64,000 nucleotides of DNA, taken from Cellulomonas sp. URHD0024. GTDB taxonomy: Bacteria > Actinomycetota > Actinomycetes > Actinomycetales > Cellulomonadaceae. The notes under the pieces were generated by a model that saw only the letters and a list, made by a program, of their open reading frames with translations, made no database searches and was not told the DNA's origin. A program made the position numbers and the translations under genes. Positions 1 to 6,561 of this stretch are shown piece by piece; position 1 is the stretch's first letter, and every line of letters starts with the position of its first letter. The DNA is taken from assembly GCF_000426185.1 (NCBI RefSeq), contig NZ_AUEW01000009.1:62001-126000 (forward strand). Reading direction: 5' to 3'.

Positions 1-110
1 AGTTAACGTCGGTGTCCCCGTTTGCCACCTGGTCAGCCCTCGACAAACGGACGCAACGTCCCCGGAACACGCGATACCGTGTGCCCCACTCGCACGCAGG
101 GAGGTAGGAC

Positions 111-839
111 GTGGCGGATCTTCTGCTGCTCACTCCAGCGTCCGGAGGTTCCGCCCAGGTCCTCCCGGCTCTCGGACTGCTGTCCCACCGTGTTCGCGTG
201 CTGCCGGTCGAACCGTCGGCACTCGTGGACGCACCGGACGCCGACATCGTCGTGCTCGATGCCCGCCGCGACCTCGTCACCGCGAGGACCACGTGCAGGC
301 TGCTGCGCGCCACCGGCCTGACCGTCCCGCTCATCCTGGTCCTGACGGAGGGCGGCCTGACGGTCGTGACCGCCGAGTGGGGCGCCGACGACATCATCCT
401 GGAGACCGCCAACCCCGCCGAGGTCGAGACGCGCTTCCGTCTCGTGATGGAGCGCGCGGCCACCGCGGGCTACGACGACGCGCCGCAGGAGATCTCGTCC
501 GGCGAGCTCACCATCGACGCCGGCGGTTACACCGCCCGGCTGCGCGGTCGCCCGCTCGACCTCACGTACAAGGAGTTCGAGCTCCTGAAGTACCTCGTGC
601 AGCACCCCGGTCGCGTCTTCACCCGGGCGCAGCTGCTGCAGGAGGTCTGGGGCTACGACTACTACGGAGGCACCCGGACGGTCGACGTGCACGTCCGACG
701 CCTGCGGGCCAAGCTCGGCCCGGAGCACGAGCAGCTCATCGGCACGGTGCGTAACGTGGGCTACCGGTTCGACCCGCCGAAGGACCGCCGCGGAGCGGTG
801 GACGGACGCACGGAAGTCCCGGAGCCCGCCGACGCCTGA
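111..839 (+). CDS. glnR: GlnR-like orphan response regulator (nitrogen regulation)
   Basis: This 242-residue protein has a receiver-like domain (about 1-115, with LLLLTPA at the start and a DARRDL segment at the acceptor-Asp position). A C-terminal OmpR-type winged helix follows (about 130-225). The winged helix contains [28 protein letters not shown] and [18 protein letters not shown], which match mycobacterial and Streptomyces GlnR as I know them. GlnR proteins control nitrogen-assimilation genes and have no partner kinase, and none adjoins this gene. The GTG start follows a GGGAGGTAG ribosome site. nhaA lies 23 nt downstream and may be co-transcribed. The family call is firm; the target genes are not visible here. 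Confidence 0.88.
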   Translation: MADLLLLTPASGGSAQVLPALGLLSHRVRVLPVEPSALVDAPDADIVVLDARRDLVTARTTCRLLRATGLTVPLILVLTEGGLTVVTAEWGADDIILETANPAEVETRFRLVMERAATAGYDDAPQEISSGELTIDAGGYTARLRGRPLDLTYKEFELLKYLVQHPGRVFTRAQLLQEVWGYDYYGGTRTVDVHVRRLRAKLGPEHEQLIGTVRNVGYRFDPPKDRRGAVDGRTEVPEPADA

Positions 840-862
840 CGGCACCCCTTCTGAGGAGCACA

Positions 863-2119
863 GTGGCCAGCAGGTTGTTCTCGTCCCTGTCCCCCAGCTC
901 CGAGAGCAACCTCCGGGACACTCTGCGCTCCGAGCGCGTCGGCGGCGTGCTGCTGCTGTTCGGCACCGTCGTGGCGCTGGTCTGGGCCAACGTCTTCCCG
1001 GAGAGCTACGCCTCGGTCTCCTCGTTCGTCCTCGGCCCGGCGGCGCTGCACCTGGATCTCTCGCTGGCGACCTGGGCGACCGACGGCCTCCTGGCGATCT
1101 TCTTCTTCGTCGTCGGCCTGGAGCTCAAACGGGAGATCGTCGCGGGCGAGCTGCACCACCTCCAGACAGCGATCGTGCCGGTCGTCGCCGCGATCGGCGG
1201 CATGCTGGTGCCGGCCGGGTTGTACCTGGCGGTCAACCTGACCGCGGACGGTGGCGTGCCCAAGGGCTGGGCGGTGCCGACGGCGACGGACATCGCGTTC
1301 GCCGTGTCCGTTCTCGCAGTCGTCGGACGCAGCCTGCCGAACGCCTTGCGTGCGTTCCTGCTGACGCTGGCGGTGGTCGACGACCTGCTCGCGATCACCG
1401 TCATCGGCGTGGTCTACACGGAGGAGGTGTCGTTCCTGTGGCTGGGCGCGGCGGCGGCGGCCGTGGCGCTGTTCGCCGTCCTGATCCGGTTCGGCCGGGT
1501 CAACGGCTTCCTGCTCGTACCGCTCGGGCTGGTCGCGTGGGCGTGCGTCCACGCGTCCGGGGTCCACGCGACGATCGCGGGTGTCGCCCTGGGCCTCGTC
1601 GTGCCGGGGACGGCCGCCGCGACACAACGGGCCCTGAGGCTTTCCGACGAGCCCGAGAGCTCCCTGGCGGAGCGCTGGGAACATGCGTGGCGACCGCTGT
1701 CCGCGGGCGTCGCCGTCCCGGTGTTCGCCGTCTTCGCGGCTGGCGTCACCCTGACCTGGGGCGCGCTGTCCACCGCCTTCTCCGACCCGGTGGCGCAAGG
1801 TGTCGCCCTCGGCTTGGTGGTCGGCAAGCCGCTCGGCATCGTCGGTGCCACCTACCTCGTCGCACGCTTCACGAAGGCGCGCCTGGCGCCGGGCCTGGGC
1901 TGGGGCGACGTCTGCGCGGTCGGCGTGCTCGGGGGCATCGGGTTCACCGTCTCGCTGCTCGTGAGCAGCCTCGCGTTCGGCGCGGGCAGCGACCACGACG
2001 AGCACGCTGTCGTCGCGATCATCGTGGCGTCCGCCGTGGCGGCCTTCCTCGGCGGGCTCGCGCTCGCCTATCGGGACCGGTACCACTCGCGCGCGGCTCC
2101 CGCACCGACGAGCGGGTAG
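863..2119 (+). CDS. nhaA: Na+/H+ antiporter NhaA
   Basis: This 418-residue membrane protein has about eleven hydrophobic segments. It carries the NhaA hallmarks: TDIAFAV with Asp143, VVDDLLAI with the paired ion-binding aspartates 173-174, and GKPLGI with the conserved membrane Lys. The family exports Na+ in exchange for protons and sets intracellular pH. The GTG start is preceded by GAGGAG. The gene begins 23 nt after glnR and ends 10 nt before the next gene, so the three may form one transcript. The length is normal for the family and no defect is seen. Confidence 0.93.
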   Translation: MASRLFSSLSPSSESNLRDTLRSERVGGVLLLFGTVVALVWANVFPESYASVSSFVLGPAALHLDLSLATWATDGLLAIFFFVVGLELKREIVAGELHHLQTAIVPVVAAIGGMLVPAGLYLAVNLTADGGVPKGWAVPTATDIAFAVSVLAVVGRSLPNALRAFLLTLAVVDDLLAITVIGVVYTEEVSFLWLGAAAAAVALFAVLIRFGRVNGFLLVPLGLVAWACVHASGVHATIAGVALGLVVPGTAAATQRALRLSDEPESSLAERWEHAWRPLSAGVAVPVFAVFAAGVTLTWGALSTAFSDPVAQGVALGLVVGKPLGIVGATYLVARFTKARLAPGLGWGDVCAVGVLGGIGFTVSLLVSSLAFGAGSDHDEHAVVAIIVASAVAAFLGGLALAYRDRYHSRAAPAPTSG

Positions 2120-2129
2120 GTTCGCTCCG

Positions 2130-3065
2130 ATGAGCACCGTCGACTCCGCCACGCTCCTCATCGAGGGTCCGTGGGAGCACCGCTTCGTGCCCGCGAACGG
2201 AGCTCGGTTCCACGTGGCCCTCTCAGGGCCTGACGAGCGCGACGCTCCCCTTGTCGTGCTCCTGCACGGGATCCCCGAGTTCTGGTGGGCGTGGCGCCAT
2301 CAGCTGCCGGCGCTGGCCGACGCCGGCTACCGGGTTGCCGCGATGGACGTCCGAGGCACGGGTGGCTCCGACAAACCGCCCGTCGGCTACGACGTCCCGA
2401 CGCTGGCCGCCGACGTCGCCGGGGTCATCCAGTCGCTCGGCGCGGCGAACGCCGTGGTGGTGGGAACGGGAACCGGCGGCGAGATCGCGTGGGCGATGGC
2501 CGGCCTGCACCCGCGGCACACGCGCGCCGTCGCGGCCCTCGGCGCCCCGCACCCGCTCGACACCCGCGGCAGCCTGCGCGCCGCCATCCGCCCTGCCGCC
2601 GCCAAGCGGCTCGCGTTCATCCAGCTGCCTTCCTTCCCTGAGCGCGCGCTCATCGAGGGCGACCTGGTCGCGCGCCTGCTGCACGAGTGGGGCGGCCGCC
2701 CCGACTGGATCGCCCCCGACGACGCGGCGGTCTACCACTCCGCGGCGCGCGTGCCGTTCGCGGCGCACAGCCAGATGGAGCAGCTGCGGTGGATGGTGCG
2801 GTCGATGCCACGTCTGGACGGCCGGCGCTACCACGCGGCCCTCGCGAGCACCCCCCGGTTGCCGGTGCTGCAGATCCACGGCGGTCGCGACGGCATCCGT
2901 CCCGCTGCCCACGCCGCCCTCTCCAGCCAGACGGCCGCGCTCGTGGGACCGGGCTACAGGTTCGAGCTCCTCTCCCAGGCAGGCCACTTCCTGCCCGAGG
3001 AGGCCCCCGACCAGGTCACCGAGCTGCTGCTGCGCTGGCTGCGCGAAGTAGCCCCGACCACCTGA
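2130..3065 (+). CDS. alpha/beta-hydrolase-fold protein, epoxide-hydrolase-like, nucleophile position is Gly
   Basis: This 311-residue protein has the epoxide hydrolase layout: HGIPEFWWAWRHQ oxyanion region (about 46-58), DVRGTGGSDKP strand-turn (about 73-83), an acid loop HGGRD and a C-terminal GHF histidine. The nucleophile elbow, normally VGHDWGG, reads VGTGTGG, so the position of the catalytic Asp (or Ser) is Gly114. I infer that it either lacks classical hydrolase activity or uses another residue. Related genes sit near nth in other actinomycetes. It may be co-transcribed with nhaA (10-nt gap) and ends 40 nt before the convergent nth. Fold certain, function unknown. Confidence 0.8.
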   Translation: MSTVDSATLLIEGPWEHRFVPANGARFHVALSGPDERDAPLVVLLHGIPEFWWAWRHQLPALADAGYRVAAMDVRGTGGSDKPPVGYDVPTLAADVAGVIQSLGAANAVVVGTGTGGEIAWAMAGLHPRHTRAVAALGAPHPLDTRGSLRAAIRPAAAKRLAFIQLPSFPERALIEGDLVARLLHEWGGRPDWIAPDDAAVYHSAARVPFAAHSQMEQLRWMVRSMPRLDGRRYHAALASTPRLPVLQIHGGRDGIRPAAHAALSSQTAALVGPGYRFELLSQAGHFLPEEAPDQVTELLLRWLREVAPTT

Positions 3066-3105
3066 CGCGCCGCCGCCGTGACCGGCGAGGGGCTGGTCGC
3101 CCCGG

Positions 3106-3828
3106 TCACCCCTTGAGCATCGCGGCGGCCTTGACCGGGTCGAGCTCCCCGATGCCCGACGACGGGCACAACGACGCGATCGGGCACGCACCGCACGCCG
3201 GCCTGCGGGCGAAGCAGGTGCGCCGGCCGTGGAAGATCAGCCGGTGCGACGCCATCGTCCAGTCCGCCCGGGGCAGCAGGCGGTTCAGCTCCCTCTCGAC
3301 CACCACCGGGTCGTCGCTCGTGGTGTAGCCCAGGCGCTGCGACAGACGCATGACGTGGGTGTCGGTGGTGATGCCGGGGATGCCGAACGCGTTGCCGAGC
3401 ACGACGTTGGCGGTCTTGCGACCGACCCCGGGCAGCGTCACCAGGTCCTTCAGCCGTGGCGGGACCTCGCCCCCGAACCGCTCCACGAGCGCGGCCGACA
3501 GACCCATCACCGACTTGGTCTTGGCGCGGAAGAACCCGGTGGGCCTGAGGATCTCCTCGACCTCCTCCGGGTTCGCGGCTGCCAGAGCTCTGGCGTCGGG
3601 ATACCGGGCGAACAGCTCGGGCGTCGTCAGGTTCACGCGGACGTCCGTGGTCTGCGCCGAGAGCACCGTGGCGACGAGCAGCTCGAACGGCGAACGGAAG
3701 TCGAGCTCGCAGTGCGCGTCCGGGTACCGCACGGCCAGCGCACGGTCGATCCGACGAGCGCGACGGGTACGAGCAAGGTCCGACTCGAGGTCGGCGGCAG
3801 GGGCACGAGCGAGGTCCGGCGAGGTCAC
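3106..3828 (-). CDS. nth: endonuclease III (base-excision repair DNA glycosylase/AP lyase)
   Basis: This 240-residue protein carries the helix-hairpin-helix [11 protein letters not shown] with the catalytic Lys, and TTDTHVMRL with the catalytic Asp. The C-terminal Cys205-X6-Cys212-X2-Cys215-X5-Cys221 set binds the 4Fe-4S cluster. It removes oxidised pyrimidines from DNA and nicks the abasic site. The start is GTG. The N-terminal 25 residues are longer than the enterobacterial enzyme, as is common in actinomycetes. It is divergent from the RsiG-like gene and follows the conserved actinomycete nth-crp neighbourhood. Confidence 0.95.
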   Translation of the reverse strand: MTSPDLARAPAADLESDLARTRRARRIDRALAVRYPDAHCELDFRSPFELLVATVLSAQTTDVRVNLTTPELFARYPDARALAAANPEEVEEILRPTGFFRAKTKSVMGLSAALVERFGGEVPPRLKDLVTLPGVGRKTANVVLGNAFGIPGITTDTHVMRLSQRLGYTTSDDPVVVERELNRLLPRADWTMASHRLIFHGRRTCFARRPACGACPIASLCPSSGIGELDPVKAAAMLKG

Positions 3829-3887
3829 CGTGGCAGCGTACGACCGGCCACCGACAACCGCCGCAGGTCGTCGGAAAGCGCCTCAGA

Positions 3888-3937
3888 TCACCTAGGTGAC
3901 CTGCGACGTTGCTCCCTTGGAGTGATCTGTTGGTCAC
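3888..3937. promoter_or_regulatory. two inverted repeats between nth and the RsiG-like gene
   Basis: A perfect 12-bp palindrome TCACCTAGGTGA lies at 3888-3899. A second inverted repeat, GTGA-N8-TCAC, lies at 3922-3937 in the divergent promoter region. The second resembles a Crp half-site pair, but its spacing is 8 rather than 6. Which protein binds them is unknown. Confidence 0.35.
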
Positions 3938-4012
3938 ACCACGCGCGCGCGCTCAAGGTGCCACGCGATCGGGCCGAAACCAGACACGGAACCCCGAGGA
4001 GGACCACCCACC

Positions 4013-4426
4013 ATGACCCCTGCCGTCGAGCACCGTGTGCGCGACCTGCGTCTCGACCGCCGCGCACTGCGCGCCGAGCACGCCCGGGTGACCTGGTGGC
4101 GCCGGCTGGTCCGCGCCAGGCTCGACCTCGCCGTCGCACAGGCGGCCCGGCCGCAGACGCTCGGTGAGGACATGGCGTTCCAGCTCCCCCCGGAGGTCGG
4201 GGTCGAGGTGCCGCGGCCGGCCGTCCTGGCCTCGGTGCTGGAGTCGGACAACGGGACGTGCGACCTGCGCATCGACGAGCTCCGCTCCCTGGACGCCCAG
4301 CTCGCACGGTACGGCGAAGGCGTGGAGGCGGCCCTGGGACGGGCCACCGAGCGCCTGATCTCCCGGCTCGCTCAGGAGCCCCGCGCGACACTGTCCGGCC
4401 TGCCGGAGCCGCTGGGCCGCGGTTGA
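4013..4426 (+). CDS. RsiG/AmfC-like helical protein
   Basis: This 137-residue soluble protein is predicted to be almost wholly helical. Residues about 20-45 (AEHARVTWWRRLVRARLDLA) resemble the first coiled-coil helix of Streptomyces RsiG, formerly AmfC. That protein is an anti-sigma factor for WhiG and binds cyclic di-GMP through E-X3-S-X2-R-X3-Q-X3-D repeats. Only T, R and D of that pattern align here, with R in place of Q, and the second repeat is not recognisable. The ATG follows GAGGAGGACCACCCACC. It lies between nth and crp. The family assignment is from memory of the pattern and is moderate; ligand binding is doubtful. Confidence 0.5.
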   Translation: MTPAVEHRVRDLRLDRRALRAEHARVTWWRRLVRARLDLAVAQAARPQTLGEDMAFQLPPEVGVEVPRPAVLASVLESDNGTCDLRIDELRSLDAQLARYGEGVEAALGRATERLISRLAQEPRATLSGLPEPLGRG

Positions 4427-4450
4427 CCGCGTCGATGGGGCAGACTGAGC

Positions 4451-4498
4451 GTGGATCAGGCCGCTGATCAGCGGCCACCTTCGTCTGCGCGGATCCAC
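4451..4498. promoter_or_regulatory. nested palindromes upstream of crp
   Basis: A perfect 18-bp palindrome GGCCGCTGATCAGCGGCC spans 4459-4476. It is flanked by the longer-range pair GTGGATC (4451-4457) and GATCCAC (4492-4498). The structure sits 24 nt after the RsiG-like gene and 46 nt before crp. It could be an operator or an attenuating hairpin. No U-run follows, so a classic terminator is unlikely. Confidence 0.45.
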
Positions 4499-4544
4499 GG
4501 GTGTGGCGCCGCGCATGACTGTGCAGGAGAGGTGAGGTGCCACC

Positions 4545-5222
4545 GTGGTGGACGACATCGTGCTCGCGGCCCCGTTGTTCGCCGGTCTGGAACCGGAGGC
4601 GTCGGAGGCGCTCGTCGCGACGATGAAGGCGATCGACGTCGCTCGAGGGGACACCCTCTTCCACGAGGGTGAGCCCGGTGACCGGCTCTATGTGGTCCGC
4701 GAGGGCAAGATCAAGCTCGGTCGGCGCTCGAACGACGGCCGCGAGAACCTGCTGGCCGTCCTCGGGCCGGGAGAGATGTTCGGTGAGCTCTCGCTGTTCG
4801 ACCCCGGCCCCCGCACCGCGACCGCGACCGTCGTCGCCGACGCCGTCGTCCTCGAGCTCGGCCACGGCGACCTCATCAAGTGGCTGCACGACAAGCCGAC
4901 CGTCGCCCAGCACCTGCTGCAGGCCCTGGCCCGCCGACTGCGTCGCACCAACGAGGCGCTCGCCGACCTGGTGTTCTCGGACGTCCCCGGCCGCGTCGCG
5001 AAGGCACTGCTCGACCTGTCCACACGCTTCGGCGAGCGGGTCGACGAGGGCATCCGCGTCGCGCACGACCTGACGCAGGAAGAGCTCGCGCAACTCGTCG
5101 GCGCATCCCGGGAGACCGTGAACAAGGCGCTGGCCGACTTCGCCGCCCGGGGTTGGGTCCGGCGCGAGGGTCGTGCGGTCGTCCTGCTCGACGTCGACCG
5201 GCTGGAGCGGCGCGCCCGTTAG
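4545..5222 (+). CDS. crp: Crp/Fnr-family cAMP-responsive regulator
   Basis: This 225-residue protein has a cyclic-nucleotide domain (about 10-120) with FGELSLFDPGPRTATA in the phosphate-binding cassette. A winged helix follows (about 145-225) with LTQEELAQLVGASRETVNKAL. The sequence is very close to mycobacterial Crp (Rv3676) and corynebacterial GlxR, global regulators of carbon and respiratory genes. The GTG start has GGAGAGGTGAGGTG upstream. The stop overlaps the convergent ridA stop in the shared bases TTAG at 5219-5222. Confidence 0.93.
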   Translation: MVDDIVLAAPLFAGLEPEASEALVATMKAIDVARGDTLFHEGEPGDRLYVVREGKIKLGRRSNDGRENLLAVLGPGEMFGELSLFDPGPRTATATVVADAVVLELGHGDLIKWLHDKPTVAQHLLQALARRLRRTNEALADLVFSDVPGRVAKALLDLSTRFGERVDEGIRVAHDLTQEELAQLVGASRETVNKALADFAARGWVRREGRAVVLLDVDRLERRAR

Positions 5223-5698
5223 GCGGTAGGCGCGAGCTCCACGACGATCTCCACCTCTACCGGCGCGTCCAGGGGGAGCACCGCGACACCGACGGCGGAC
5301 CGCGCGTGGATCCCGGCGTCGCCGAGCACCTCGTGCAGGAGCAGGCTGGCGCCGTTGACCACGCCCGGCTGCCCGGTGAAGGACGGGTCGCTCGCGACGA
5401 ACCCGACGACCTTGACCACGCGCACGATCGAGTCGAGGGCGTCCGCACCACCGCCCAGCAGACCCGCGACCGCCGCGAGCGCGTTCAGTGCGGCGGTCCG
5501 GGCGTAACCGGTGGCCTCCTCCGGCGTCACCGAACCGCCGACCTTCCCGGTCGCGGGCAGCGCCCCGGCGACGAACGGCAGCTGTCCGGACGTGTAGACG
5601 TGGTCGCCGGTCCGGACGGCCGGTACGTACGCCGCCACCGGGGGGGCCACCGCCGGCAGCTCGAGGCCGAGTGCGGCGAGCCTGGCGGCGGCGCCCAT
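5219..5698 (-). CDS. ridA: RidA-family protein
   Basis: This 159-residue YjgF/UK114-fold protein belongs to a family that hydrolyses reactive enamine/imine intermediates of amino-acid metabolism. It contains HVYTSGQLP near residue 33 and a C-terminal VEVEIVVELAP strand. I chose the ATG at 5698 over upstream codons because it overlaps the stop of the DUF4177 gene as TGATG, giving translational coupling, and because the upstream reading is low-complexity Arg/Gly/Pro. The catalytic Arg of true RidA proteins is not clearly present in this branch, so enzyme activity is uncertain. Confidence 0.85.
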   Translation of the reverse strand: MGAAARLAALGLELPAVAPPVAAYVPAVRTGDHVYTSGQLPFVAGALPATGKVGGSVTPEEATGYARTAALNALAAVAGLLGGGADALDSIVRVVKVVGFVASDPSFTGQPGVVNGASLLLHEVLGDAGIHARSAVGVAVLPLDAPVEVEIVVELAPTA

Positions 5699-5856
5699 CA
5701 GGACTCCTTCGGCCGCTTCAGGTAGGCGACCAGGCCGGCGTCGGGCCCCTGGACCACCTGCACGAGCTCCCACCCGTCGGCGCCCCACTGGTCGAGGATC
5801 GCCTTGGTTGCGTGAATGATGAGCGGAATCGTCGCGTATTCCCACGTCGTAGCCAT
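5698..5856 (-). CDS. small DUF4177 protein
   Basis: A 52-residue protein starts at ATG 5856 and reads MATTWEYATIPLIIH, then WGADGWELVQVV and ends YLKRPKES. The WEY...GWELV pattern is typical of DUF4177, and a protein of this type stands before ridA in mycobacteria as well. The stop overlaps the ridA start by one base (TGATG). Its function is unknown, but the conserved pairing suggests it serves with RidA. Confidence 0.85.
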   Translation of the reverse strand: MATTWEYATIPLIIHATKAILDQWGADGWELVQVVQGPDAGLVAYLKRPKES

Positions 5857-5896
5857 GTGCACAACCCTAGTAGGGCGGTGGCGTCGGGATACCAGC

Positions 5897-6190
5897 TCAG
5901 GCCAGGAGCAAGGGCTCCGTCCCGACGAGCTCGGAGCGCCACGAACGCACCTCGGGCCGGCGACGCAGGAGCGCCCGACGCTCGCGCTCCGTCATGCCAC
6001 CCCAGACCCCGAAGTCCATCCGGTTGTCGAGGGCGTCGGCCAGGCAGGCCAGTCGGACCGGGCACCCGGTGCACACGGTGCGCGCCTCACGCTGCGCGGC
6101 GCCCTCGACGAAGAGCGCGTCGGGGGCCAGCTTGCCGCTGCCGCACTCGGCCAGCGCCGTCCAATGGACGTCCTGCATGACGGTAGTCAC
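5897..6190 (-). CDS. whiB4: WhiB-family iron-sulfur regulator (WhiB4/WblA type)
   Basis: This 97-residue protein has the four cluster cysteines of the family (AECGS, then VCTGC and LAC, with C-X2-C-X5-C) and the GVWGGMTERERRALLRR turn and basic tail that contacts DNA or sigma factor. WhiB4/WblA proteins sense oxygen or nitric oxide through a 4Fe-4S cluster and control stress and antibiotic responses. I chose the GTG at 6190 because AAGGGGG precedes it. It is divergent from a class A PBP, exactly as whiB4 is from ponA2 in mycobacteria and wblA from a PBP in Streptomyces. Confidence 0.9.
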   Translation of the reverse strand: MTTVMQDVHWTALAECGSGKLAPDALFVEGAAQREARTVCTGCPVRLACLADALDNRMDFGVWGGMTERERRALLRRRPEVRSWRSELVGTEPLLLA

Positions 6191-6561
6191 CCAACCCCCT
6201 TGCCTGCTGAGGGGTTTCCGCACCGTAGCGGAGACTGCACCCCAGTCCCTGCCCGGGAAACTAGCGGTACGCGCACCATTCTGGCGAGCCGCCAAAGGGG
6301 TCATTTCGACTGCTGGACGCGCGAACAGGTCACTGCACGCGTGCATTCGCGTGTCGAATCACTCGTTCGGGTGGTGTTCGACCGGATGTCTGGTCGTGTT
6401 CATCCGTGTCCGAACGTACGGGATCGCTTCCCGTTCCTGGAACGACCACGTGCCGACGTTCGCCCGTTCGGGGGTCTCCCTCTTGTGTGGGTCCGGTGGA
6501 GGTCCCGCCTTCTCCCATTCATCCTGACGGCACGTACATGAGGGACTACTACCCTGACGGG
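6191..6561. other. divergent intergenic region whiB4/ponA2
   Basis: About 370 bp carries no convincing gene. It holds a perfect 12-bp palindrome TGCACGCGTGCA at 6334-6345 and an inverted repeat TCCGC-N6-GCGGA near 6220, close to the whiB start. Promoters for both flanking genes must lie here, but no clear -35/-10 pair stands out. Confidence 0.4.

Noticed and set aside
3922..3937. Crp site upstream of the RsiG-like gene
   Set aside because: GTGA-N8-TCAC has the right half-sites but the spacer is 8 instead of 6, so a Crp call is not justified; it is kept only as an inverted repeat.
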